A program made the translations under genes and the position numbers. From the NCBI RefSeq assembly GCF_007713685.1, contig NZ_VMRJ01000006.1, positions 409,471-473,470 on the forward strand: a stretch of 64,000 nucleotides of DNA. Direction: 5' to 3'. The notes beneath the pieces were generated by a model. That model searched no databases, was not told the DNA's origin, and was given only the letters and a program-made list of their open reading frames with translations. This DNA is from Hymenobacter setariae (GTDB taxonomy: Bacteria > Bacteroidota > Bacteroidia > Cytophagales > Hymenobacteraceae). Shown here piece after piece: positions 17,873 to 24,938 of this stretch; positions within the stretch are counted from its first letter, which is position 1, and every line of letters begins with the position of its first letter.

Positions 17873-18124
17873 CTAAAGCGCGTTAACGAGTTTTGTCAGC
17901 TTGCTCTTGTTGTTAGCAGCCTTGTTCTTGTGGATGATGTTTTTCTTGGCCAGGCGGTCCAACATCGACGTTACTTTTTTCAGCAGCTCTTGAGCAGCCG
18001 TTTTATCGGTAGTGCCACGCAGCTTCTTGATAGCGGTGCGGGTAGACTTGTGCTGGTAGCGGTTCAGTACACGCTTCGCTTCGTTGCTGCGGATGCGCTT
18101 AATAGCCGACTTGTGGTTTGCCAT
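17873..18124 (-). CDS. rpsT: 30S ribosomal protein S20
   Basis: 83 residues, very Lys/Arg-rich, all-helical. MANHKSAIKRIRSNEAKRVLNRYQ at the start is the S20 signature, and IIHKNKAANNKSKLTKLVN is the conserved C-terminal helix. It binds 16S rRNA in the small ribosomal subunit. Monocistronic, with its own promoter box at 18186-18193. Confidence 0.97.
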   Translation of the reverse strand: MANHKSAIKRIRSNEAKRVLNRYQHKSTRTAIKKLRGTTDKTAAQELLKKVTSMLDRLAKKNIIHKNKAANNKSKLTKLVNAL

Positions 18125-18185
18125 GACAAAAAAAGAATTCTATAGAGGAACAGCAGATTAGCTGTGGTTTTCACGTTTGGGAGGG

Positions 18186-18193
18186 CAAAGGTA
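18186..18193 (-). promoter_or_regulatory. -7 box for rpsT
   Basis: On the minus strand this reads TACCTTTG, an exact TAnnTTTG match, about 60 nt upstream of the rpsT start. I do not see a clean TTG at the expected -33 distance. Confidence 0.5.
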
Positions 18194-18327
18194 AGAAGAA
18201 TACTTAGCTTATCCTAGCGCTGACTCAAAATGACGCACTGGAAGCAAGCAAAAAATGCTGCCACGGAAGCTAGTGCTACCGCGCGGGCCTATCGCAAACT
18301 AGCCTAGGTCTTAAATTAGCGGAGGTT

Positions 18328-19311
18328 ATGCCGTTAGTTACCGCTTCTGCTTATCGTCCGTCCCCGTTGCTATTCAACGGCCATCTCCAAACCATCGTGC
18401 CCAGCACGCTACGGCGGGTGCCGGAAGTAGCCTACCAGCGCGAGCGACTAGAACTTCCAGATGGCGATTTTCTTGACCTAGATTGGTCGCTGGCCCAGCC
18501 AGTGCGGGCCCGTAGGCTAGGCATCATCTCGCACGGACTAGAGGGCGATAGCAACCGGCCCTATGTGCGGGGTATGGCCCGCGCGCTCAACCAAGCCGGA
18601 TTCGACGCCCTAGGTTGGAATTACCGGGGTTGCAGTGGCGAAACCAACCGCCTGCTGCGCTCTTACCACTTGGGCGATACGGGCGACCTAGCCGCCGTGG
18701 TCCGCTACGCTATCGAAGTGCAAGGCTATGCAGAAGTAGTGCTTACTGGCTTTTCGGCGGGGGGCAACGTTACATTGAAGTACCTAGGCGAGCACCCTGC
18801 CCAAGTGCCGCTACAGGTGCGCCGGGCGGCGGTGTTCTCAGTTCCTACCGACTTGAAGGCAAGCTCGCTGCACATCAGCCGGTGGCAAAACCATATTTAT
18901 CTGCGCCGCTTTATGGCGTCGCTCCGCAATAAGATGCGCGAAAAAGCAGCGTATCTACCTGGGCAACTCGACCTGGCAGAGTTGGACACGCTACGCGATT
19001 TTCCGCAGTTCGATGAGCGCTATACGGCACCGCTGCACGGCTTCGCGTCGGCCGACGACTACTATGCGCACGCTGCCTCGGGGCAATACTTGGCCAATAT
19101 TCAAATTCCGACGCTGCTAGTCAATGCGTTGAACGACCCTTTTTTGCCGGCTTCGTGCTACCCTAGAGATGTTGCGGCGGCCAGCGACTACTTTTTTCTG
19201 GAAACGCCTTTGGCGGGTGGGCATGTGGGGTTCGCCGAAGGGGCACCTAGTGGCAGATACTATTCGGAGCGCCGAGCAGTTGATTTCTTTACCCGGCCCG
19301 TACCTGGGTAG
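18328..19311 (+). CDS. YheT-family alpha/beta hydrolase
   Basis: 327 residues with GGAGG ribosome binding site directly before the ATG. The protein has the COG0429 pattern: LLFNGHLQTIVPSTLRR near the N terminus, LGIISHGLEGDSNRPYVRGMA (oxyanion region), GWNYRGCSGETNR, and the nucleophile elbow GFSAGGNVTLKYLGEH, with the Asp in NALNDPFLP and the His in GGHVGFAEG completing a Ser-Asp-His triad. E. coli YheT relatives are esterase-like proteins of uncertain substrate. It stands alone between rpsT and the cupin gene. Confidence 0.9.
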   Translation: MPLVTASAYRPSPLLFNGHLQTIVPSTLRRVPEVAYQRERLELPDGDFLDLDWSLAQPVRARRLGIISHGLEGDSNRPYVRGMARALNQAGFDALGWNYRGCSGETNRLLRSYHLGDTGDLAAVVRYAIEVQGYAEVVLTGFSAGGNVTLKYLGEHPAQVPLQVRRAAVFSVPTDLKASSLHISRWQNHIYLRRFMASLRNKMREKAAYLPGQLDLAELDTLRDFPQFDERYTAPLHGFASADDYYAHAASGQYLANIQIPTLLVNALNDPFLPASCYPRDVAAASDYFFLETPLAGGHVGFAEGAPSGRYYSERRAVDFFTRPVPG

Positions 19312-19316
19312 CAAAA

Positions 19317-19354
19317 AGCCCGGATAAGCAACCTAGTGGCTGCCTATCCGGGCT
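19317..19354 (-). terminator. terminator of the cupin gene
   Basis: 10-bp perfect stem (19317-19326 AGCCCGGATA with 19345-19354), 18-nt loop, followed on the minus strand by five T (19313-19317). It lies just after the hydrolase stop and may serve both convergent genes. Confidence 0.75.
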
Positions 19355-19374
19355 CAGTGCTTGGGTGCCAATAT

Positions 19375-19686
19375 TTATTCGGCGGGCGGCGACGTGGCTT
19401 CCACGGCCGAGAAGGTTTCTAGAATCTTATAGGTATGGGAGGCACCCTGGGGCACGAGGTACGACGAGCCGGGCTCTAGCGTTGTCACATTGCCTTCGAG
19501 GTGTAGTTCGGCGCGGCCTTTGAGCACGTAGCCTACCGTTTCGTAGGGGCGATTGCTGAGGGGCTTGGGCTCGCCGGGTTGCTCATCTTCCCAGAGGCGC
19601 AGGGCCACGTGGTGGCCAGCGGCTAGTTTCTTTTCACCTTGGTCGCCAGCGGGCGCATCGGTAGCGTTGATGTTGGTGGTAGACAT
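19375..19686 (-). CDS. Small cupin-domain protein
   Basis: 103 residues from the ATG at 19686. The cupin core runs from RPYETVGYVLKGRAELHLEG (strands with a conserved Gly) through TLEPGSSYLVPQGASHTYKI, where the His in GASHTY is a usual metal ligand. The first cupin motif lacks the usual HxH pair, having RPYETV instead, so metal binding is doubtful. Function cannot be assigned. It is divergent from the serine acetyltransferase gene. Confidence 0.8.
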   Translation of the reverse strand: MSTTNINATDAPAGDQGEKKLAAGHHVALRLWEDEQPGEPKPLSNRPYETVGYVLKGRAELHLEGNVTTLEPGSSYLVPQGASHTYKILETFSAVEATSPPAE

Positions 19687-19761
19687 AAGAAGCGGTAAAC
19701 GGAGCAGTACTCCGTAGTATAAGGAAAAGGAAAGCGGAGAGCCGCTCCGCACGGTAACGGC

Positions 19762-20748
19762 TTGGCTAACGCAGGGGGTGGGGCTACGGTTGTGGCAACT
19801 AGCGGTAAACCTTCGGGTAGGCTACTGGTTGAAATGCCAACTGGTAACGGCGCGTGGTGTATACTTGCCACCGGGTTACCTAGTCTCCTCACTCATGATT
19901 CTGCCGTGTCCACTGCCGTCGCCGAACGATTTGCTGCGCAATTGGCACAGGCCCATGCGGCCGTGCCTACTGCCCTGCCCGGCCCGGCCTTTTGCGCCCT
20001 TGCCGAGCAAGTATTAGCCCTCCTCTTTCCGGAGCGCGCTACCCGGCCGCTGGCTAGTGCCGATGCTATTGCCGCCACTTTTTACCAGCTACAAGCCGAC
20101 CTAACCGAACTGCTGGCTCTAATGCCCGAGCTACCGGCGGCCCCGGCTGAGCTGGCTAGCACTTTGTTTTCACAGCTGCCGCTGCTACGCGAAGCATTGC
20201 TGCGCGATGCCGCCGCTACTTTGGCTGCTGACCCCGCTGCCCAGGGCATGGCTGAGGTGATAAGCTCTTACCCTGGGTTTTATGCTACGGCCATGCACCG
20301 GCTGGCACACGCGCTGCACTTGCGCGGCGTGCCCCGCTTGCCCCGCATGCTGAGCGAATATGCGCACCGCCAAACGGGTATTGATATCCACCCTGGCGCA
20401 CGCATTGGCACTGCTTTTTGCATCGACCACGGTACGGGCATCGTCATTGGCGAAACGGCCCAAATCGGGGCGCACGTGCAGATATACCAGGGCGTGACCC
20501 TAGGGGCACTTAGTGTGACCAAAAACCAGCAAGGCCTTAAGCGTCACCCCACCATCGAGGACCACGTGGTGATTTATGCCAACGCGACTATCCTAGGGGG
20601 CAGCACCGTGATTGGTACGCGCAGCATCATCGGTGGCAACGTGTGGCTGACCGAGAGCGTGCCATCGCACTCACGCGTGTACCATCGGGCACAGCTACAC
20701 ATGGCACGCCAGGATGACCCCGCCGGCGAGCTGATGTTTGTTATTTAG
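19762..20748 (+). CDS. cysE: Serine O-acetyltransferase
   Basis: Up to 328 residues; the start is uncertain. The frame opens with ATG at 19762, with another ATG at 19834 and a GTG at 19906 that would give 280 residues, nearer the family size. The C-terminal half is a left-handed hexapeptide helix (LSEYAHRQTGIDIHPGARIGTAFCIDHGTGIVIGETAQIG, VQIYQGVTLGAL, HPTIEDHVVIYANATILGG) with the catalytic His/Asp pair in FCIDHGTG. It makes O-acetylserine from serine and acetyl-CoA. The next gene is cysK, which uses this product, so together they form the two-step cysteine pathway. Confidence 0.93.
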   Translation: MANAGGGATVVATSGKPSGRLLVEMPTGNGAWCILATGLPSLLTHDSAVSTAVAERFAAQLAQAHAAVPTALPGPAFCALAEQVLALLFPERATRPLASADAIAATFYQLQADLTELLALMPELPAAPAELASTLFSQLPLLREALLRDAAATLAADPAAQGMAEVISSYPGFYATAMHRLAHALHLRGVPRLPRMLSEYAHRQTGIDIHPGARIGTAFCIDHGTGIVIGETAQIGAHVQIYQGVTLGALSVTKNQQGLKRHPTIEDHVVIYANATILGGSTVIGTRSIIGGNVWLTESVPSHSRVYHRAQLHMARQDDPAGELMFVI

Positions 20749-20755
20749 TTTACTA

Positions 20756-20785
20756 GCTATTAGCTCCTAGCTGTTAGCTAATAGC
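20756..20785 (+). terminator. hairpin after the serine acetyltransferase gene
   Basis: 10-bp perfect stem (GCTATTAGCT at 20756-20765 with AGCTAATAGC at 20776-20785), 10-nt loop, followed by a CTCTTTTTA tract. The spacer to cysK also holds two further AGCTAATAGC-like copies (20816-20831). Confidence 0.65.
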
Positions 20786-20847
20786 CTCTTTTTATTCCAC
20801 CCAAAAAAAGCTGACAGCTAATAGCTAGTAGCCGCCAGCCCAGACCA

Positions 20848-21774
20848 ATGAAAGCCAATTCCATCCTCGACGTTATCGGCAACACGCCGCTGGTCAAACT
20901 CAATAAGCTTTTTGCCGCCGAGCGGCCCGACGTAGAAGTGTGGGTGAAGCTAGAGCGCCAAAATCCCGGCGGCTCTATTAAGGACCGCATTGCGCTGAGC
21001 ATGATTGAGCAGGCCGAGAAAGATGGCATCTTGACCAAAGACAGCACCATTGTAGAGCCTACCTCAGGTAACACAGGCGTGGGCTTGGCCTTGGTAGCTG
21101 CTGTGAAGGGCTATAAAATCACGTTAGTGATGCCCGAAAGCATGAGCATCGAGCGCCGCCGCCTGATGTCGGCTTACGGCGCTAACCTAGAGCTGACTCC
21201 CCGCGAGCAGGGCATGAAAGGTGCCATCGCCAAAGCCCAAGAGCTGGTAGATACCACGCCCGGCGCTTGGATGCCCATGCAGTTTTCGAACGAGGCCAAC
21301 ATCAAAATCCACGTTGAAACGACGGCCCAGGAGATTTTGCGCGACTCGCCAGAAGGTGGCTTCGACTTTCACATTACGGGTGTGGGCACGGGCGGCCACC
21401 TCACAGGCGTGACGCAGGTGCTAAAGCCGCTGTTTCCGAACATGAAAACCTACGCCGTAGAGCCCGAGCTGTCGCCCGTTATCAGCGGCGGCGCCCCGGG
21501 GCCGCACCCCATCCAGGGCATCGGCGCCGGTTTCATTCCCGATAACTTACATCGCGATTTGCTGGATGGTACCATTCAGGTGAGCCGTGACGAGGCCTTC
21601 GAAATGGCTCGCCGCGCCGCCACTGAAGAAGGCATTTTGTGCGGTATCTCGTCGGGCGCTTCGCTGGCCGCCGTAGCTAAAAAGCTGTCTGAAGTGCCCC
21701 AGGGCGGCAAGGTGCTCACCTTCTGCTACGATACGGGCGAGCGCTACCTGTCGGTAGAAGGCTTGTTTGTATAG
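20848..21774 (+). CDS. cysK: Cysteine synthase A
   Basis: 308 residues, a fold-type II PLP enzyme. The PLP-binding Lys is in LERQNPGGSIKDRIALSMI, the substrate loop is EPTSGNTGVGLA, the phosphate-binding glycines are in GVGTGGHLTGV, and the C-terminal SSGASLAA is present. It replaces the acetyl group of O-acetylserine with sulfide to make cysteine. It follows the serine acetyltransferase gene by 99 nt, across a hairpin that could allow separate control. Confidence 0.97.
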   Translation: MKANSILDVIGNTPLVKLNKLFAAERPDVEVWVKLERQNPGGSIKDRIALSMIEQAEKDGILTKDSTIVEPTSGNTGVGLALVAAVKGYKITLVMPESMSIERRRLMSAYGANLELTPREQGMKGAIAKAQELVDTTPGAWMPMQFSNEANIKIHVETTAQEILRDSPEGGFDFHITGVGTGGHLTGVTQVLKPLFPNMKTYAVEPELSPVISGGAPGPHPIQGIGAGFIPDNLHRDLLDGTIQVSRDEAFEMARRAATEEGILCGISSGASLAAVAKKLSEVPQGGKVLTFCYDTGERYLSVEGLFV

Positions 21775-21817
21775 CACCTAGGGCGCCTCTTGGCATGGCG
21801 CCAGCACTAGTTAGTGA

Positions 21818-21845
21818 AAAGCGGGATTGGCAACAGTCCCGCTTT
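21818..21845 (+). terminator. rho-independent terminator of cysK
   Basis: 9-bp stem (21818-21826 AAAGCGGGA with 21837-21845), 10-nt loop, followed by TTCTTTTTTC. Confidence 0.88.
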
Positions 21846-21867
21846 TTCTTTTTTCGTAAGTGTGCGC

Positions 21868-22656
21868 ATGGAAACTTCTGCTCCCGCCGGGCGCCTTTGG
21901 CGCTGGCTGCTGCCGCTAGCCGTCGTGGCTTGCTTGTACGTCAATTACCTATATAATGCCCATCCGCCTGCTGGGGCCTTCAGCAACGGCCAGATGTCGG
22001 CTCGCCATCCCACCTGCCTAACGCCTGCTGGGTATGCGTTCAGCATCTGGGGCATTATTTTCAGCGGGTTAGTTATTTATACCATTTGGCAGCTACGGCC
22101 GCAGGCGCAGCGCTCACTGCTGCCCGCCCGTCTTACGCCGGTGTTGACATTAGCCGTGCTAGCCACTACGGCCTGGACCTTGGTATTTAGCTACGAGCTT
22201 ATCGGCTTGAGCCTAGGGGTGATGCTGACACTGCTAGTACTGCTAGCCGTGGCCTACGCGCGGGCCCGCAAGCTGGTGCTGGCAGGCGCCGCTCCTGCTT
22301 GGCCCACGTGGTTTCTGAGTCTATACCTAGGCTGGATACTGCTAGCCACCGTGCTAAATATAATTTTTGGCTTGCGCGACGCCTTCGGCTGGCAATGGTC
22401 GGATAGTGCTACGGTTGAAGGCTGCGTGCAGCTAGCCAAAGTAGCGGGCCTGATAGCGCTGATACTGGCCGTGCGAGCACGAGACCTGCTATTACCGCTA
22501 CCAGTAGCCTGGGGGCTCGTGGGTACTTGGGTAGCTCAACGCGAAACTATACCGCCAGTAGCAGCGGTAGCCCTGACCACGGCTGTGCTACTACTATTGC
22601 TGGCGCCCCTAGGGGTGTGGATGTGGAAGAAGCGCCGCCCCAAGCAAGCTGCGTAA
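21868..22656 (+). CDS. TspO/MBR-like tryptophan-rich membrane protein
   Basis: 262 residues from the ATG at 21868, placed just after the cysK terminator; the longer frame from 21814 would read through that hairpin. About seven hydrophobic spans are visible (for example LLPLAVVACLYVNYLYNA, YAFSIWGIIFSGLVIYTIW, PVLTLAVLATTAWTLVF, VMLTLLVLLAVAYARA, LLATVLNIIFGLRDAF). The YAFSIWGIIF and Trp-rich loops resemble the tryptophan-rich sensory protein family, which binds porphyrins and related ligands. It is longer than classic TspO (~160 residues), so the relation is distant. Transport or sensing role is unproven. Confidence 0.6.
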   Translation: METSAPAGRLWRWLLPLAVVACLYVNYLYNAHPPAGAFSNGQMSARHPTCLTPAGYAFSIWGIIFSGLVIYTIWQLRPQAQRSLLPARLTPVLTLAVLATTAWTLVFSYELIGLSLGVMLTLLVLLAVAYARARKLVLAGAAPAWPTWFLSLYLGWILLATVLNIIFGLRDAFGWQWSDSATVEGCVQLAKVAGLIALILAVRARDLLLPLPVAWGLVGTWVAQRETIPPVAAVALTTAVLLLLLAPLGVWMWKKRRPKQAA

Positions 22657-22687
22657 GGCAGGAGCGTGCCCGTGTGGCAGCCCGCCG

Positions 22688-22695
22688 TACTTTTG
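22688..22695 (+). promoter_or_regulatory. -7 box for tpiA
   Basis: TACTTTTG is an exact TAnnTTTG match ending 32 nt before the tpiA ATG. The -33 position holds GTG rather than TTG, so the promoter may be weaker or activated. Confidence 0.5.
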
Positions 22696-22727
22696 CCCCT
22701 CTTGGTACTACTTAACCGCTCCACGCA

Positions 22728-23495
22728 ATGCGTCAAAAATTTGTTGCCGGCAACTGGAAAATGAATCTTACCCTACCCGAGGCGCAGGCCCTGACCTCTG
22801 AAATCGTGCAAATGCTGCACGACGAGCAGCTCGGTGCCGACAAGCCGCAGGTGGTTATCTGCCCGTCGTTTCCGCTATTGTCCATTGTGGGTCGCCTACT
22901 AGGTGAAGGTGGTAATGTGGCCCTAGGTGCCCAAAACTGTCACCAGAAAGAAAGCGGTGCCTACACCGGCGAAGTATCGGCTAAGTTGCTACAATCAGTA
23001 GGTTGCCAATATGTTATTCTAGGTCACTCGGAGCGTCGCCAGTACTTCCACGAAGACGACGAGCTGCTGAGCCAGAAGCTGAAAGCCGCCCTAGGTGCTG
23101 GCTTGCGGCCCATCTTCTGCGTGGGCGAAAGCCTAGAAACCCGCGAAGCAGAAGATACTTTTGACTTCATCGCTAAGCAATTGAAAGACGGCCTATTCCA
23201 CCTCAGCAACGAGGAGTTCGATAAGGTGGTGATTGCCTATGAGCCCATCTGGGCCATTGGCACCGGCAAAACCGCCACTACTCAGCAGGCCCAGGAAGTG
23301 CACGCCTTCATTCGGGAGCAAATAGCCGGCGCCTATGACGCCGAAGCCGCCAACAACACGGCTATCCTCTACGGCGGCTCGTGCAATGCCCAGAACGCCC
23401 GCGAGCTTTTCAGCCAGCCCGACGTGGACGGCGGCCTCATCGGCGGTGCGTCGCTGAAATCGCGCGATTTCGTGACGATTGTGCAATCGTTCTAA
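22728..23495 (+). CDS. tpiA: Triosephosphate isomerase
   Basis: 255 residues, a TIM barrel. KFVAGNWKMNLT holds the conserved Asn and Lys, ILGHSERRQYF the electrophilic His, and the signature IAYEPIWAIGTGKTATTQQ the catalytic Glu plus flexible loop, followed by ILYGGSCNAQNA and GGLIGGASLKSRDFV. It interconverts dihydroxyacetone phosphate and glyceraldehyde 3-phosphate in glycolysis. It appears monocistronic, followed by a hairpin at 23501-23548. Confidence 0.98.
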   Translation: MRQKFVAGNWKMNLTLPEAQALTSEIVQMLHDEQLGADKPQVVICPSFPLLSIVGRLLGEGGNVALGAQNCHQKESGAYTGEVSAKLLQSVGCQYVILGHSERRQYFHEDDELLSQKLKAALGAGLRPIFCVGESLETREAEDTFDFIAKQLKDGLFHLSNEEFDKVVIAYEPIWAIGTGKTATTQQAQEVHAFIREQIAGAYDAEAANNTAILYGGSCNAQNARELFSQPDVDGGLIGGASLKSRDFVTIVQSF

Positions 23496-23500
23496 GCTTA

Positions 23501-23548
23501 GTTGCGTTCGGCGCCCGCGCATAAGAAAAGCGTGGTGCCGAACGCAAC
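23501..23548 (+). terminator. hairpin after tpiA
   Basis: 12-bp perfect stem (GTTGCGTTCGGC at 23501-23512 with its complement at 23537-23548) and a 24-nt partly folding loop. It has no T tract, so it may be a 3' stabiliser or a rho-type stop. Confidence 0.55.
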
Positions 23549-23608
23549 ATAGGCCTAGCATGTATTTTGCTAAGCCACTGCTTTTGGGCTATTAAGCACA
23601 TTACCACT

Positions 23609-23962
23609 ATGTTTTTCTCCTTCCTGCTTACGGCGTTGCTTGCCCTGCGCCCTGCCTCGCCGGCGCCGGCCACGAGCATTGAGCCCTGCAAAGTTTACGG
23701 GTCCGTGTATCTCGAAACCGACCCGCGCCTGCGTAGCAACTGCTTTGCCACGGTGTATATCGAGCCCGAAGAAGCCTTTGCGGATGTGCTCGTGTATCAG
23801 GAGAATAACAAGCTATTTGCCGACAAAGCTGGCCTGTGGTACCCCGCTGAAAATCGTCAGTTTGCTGACTACAACCTGTTTGTGACTTCTGACCGCAACC
23901 TGGCCGAGTTTTCCATTCACTACATCAAGGTGCGGTCGTTTGCTGGGTGCAAAACAAACTGA
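23609..23962 (+). CDS. DUF6150 family exported protein
   Basis: 117 residues from the ATG at 23609, which starts a clean signal peptide (MFFSFLLTALLALRPASPAPA). The mature part, CKVYGSVYLETDPRLRSNCFATVYIEP then FADVLVYQENNKLFADKAGLWYP, FADYNLFVTSD and a final VRSFAGC, matches the DUF6150 pattern with conserved Cys at both ends and in the middle. It probably has disulfide-linked beta structure in the periplasm. The role is unknown. Standing alone between tpiA and prmA. Confidence 0.75.
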   Translation: MFFSFLLTALLALRPASPAPATSIEPCKVYGSVYLETDPRLRSNCFATVYIEPEEAFADVLVYQENNKLFADKAGLWYPAENRQFADYNLFVTSDRNLAEFSIHYIKVRSFAGCKTN

Positions 23963-24050
23963 GGAGCCACGAGCGACCCTAGGTACTGATGTGAAGCAAG
24001 ACAGGAATCTAGGGTTAAAGAGTTGTACATTTCCTATAGATTAACTAAGT

Positions 24051-24881
24051 ATGGATTATATTGAATTGCGGGTGCAAGCCCCGCGCGAGTTGGCCGATAT
24101 CCTGGTGGCTGAGCTAGGCGAAGTAGGATTTGATACGTTTGAGGACAACGACGAAGGCTTTTGCGGCTACACGGGCGAAGGAGAATTTGATGCCGATGCA
24201 GTAGCCGAAATCATGAGCCGCTATGAGGGCATGGGCGAGCTTAGCTATTCGCACCGGGTCATCACCCGCCAGAACTGGAATGCCGAGTGGGAGAAGAACT
24301 TTCAGCCACTCATTATTGCCGACCGGGTGTCGGTGCGGGCGCCATTCCACCCCAAGCCCGAGGGAGTAGAGTACGACCTAGAAATCATGCCTCGCATGTC
24401 GTTTGGCACCGGCCACCACGAAACGACGGCCCTCATGATTGAAAATCAGTTGGATATCGACCACCATGGTAAGCGCGTGCTGGACATGGGCTGCGGCACA
24501 GGCATTCTGGCCATCATGGCCGAGATGCTGGGCGCCCGCCAGGTGCTGGCTGTAGATGTGGAGCCGTGGACCGTAGAAAACGCCCGCGACAACGCGGCTG
24601 AGAACAACTGCCGCACCATCGAGTGCCGCCTAGGTGGGGTAGAAGTGCTGGCGGGCGAAGCACCCTTTGACATCATTTTGGCCAACATTAACCGCAATGT
24701 TTTGCTGGAAGACATGCACGCGTATGCGGCGCTACTGCCCAGTGGGAAACCAATTTTATTCAGCGGGTTTTATGAGGAAGATTTAGCGAAGATTACGGCC
24801 GAGGCCACCCGGCAGGGGCTGCGCTACGAGCGTCATCGTGAGCTGCGTAATTGGATTTCTGCTATTTTTACAAAATTGTAG
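24051..24881 (+). CDS. prmA: Ribosomal protein L11 methyltransferase
   Basis: 276 residues. The N-terminal ~110 residues are the L11-binding domain (YIELRVQAPRELADILVAELGEVGFDTFED, ENWNAEWEKNF-like TRQNWNAEWEKNFQPL), followed by the class I SAM fold: SFGTGHHETTALM, VLDMGCGTGILAIMAEMLGA (SAM loop), VDVEPWTVENARDN and FDIILANINRNVL. It trimethylates ribosomal protein L11. It ends 57 nt before the giant exported-protein gene. Confidence 0.95.
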   Translation: MDYIELRVQAPRELADILVAELGEVGFDTFEDNDEGFCGYTGEGEFDADAVAEIMSRYEGMGELSYSHRVITRQNWNAEWEKNFQPLIIADRVSVRAPFHPKPEGVEYDLEIMPRMSFGTGHHETTALMIENQLDIDHHGKRVLDMGCGTGILAIMAEMLGARQVLAVDVEPWTVENARDNAAENNCRTIECRLGGVEVLAGEAPFDIILANINRNVLLEDMHAYAALLPSGKPILFSGFYEEDLAKITAEATRQGLRYERHRELRNWISAIFTKL

Positions 24882-24938
24882 GGCGTCGGGCAATTAGGCC
24901 AGGCATCCTACTTGCTGCCAGTGCCTTTGCCCGACCTT

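Noticed and set aside
20749..20847. Riboswitch or cysteine-control leader before cysK
   Set aside because: The spacer holds only an AGCTAATAGC-type repeat and hairpin with T tract. No known riboswitch core is visible.
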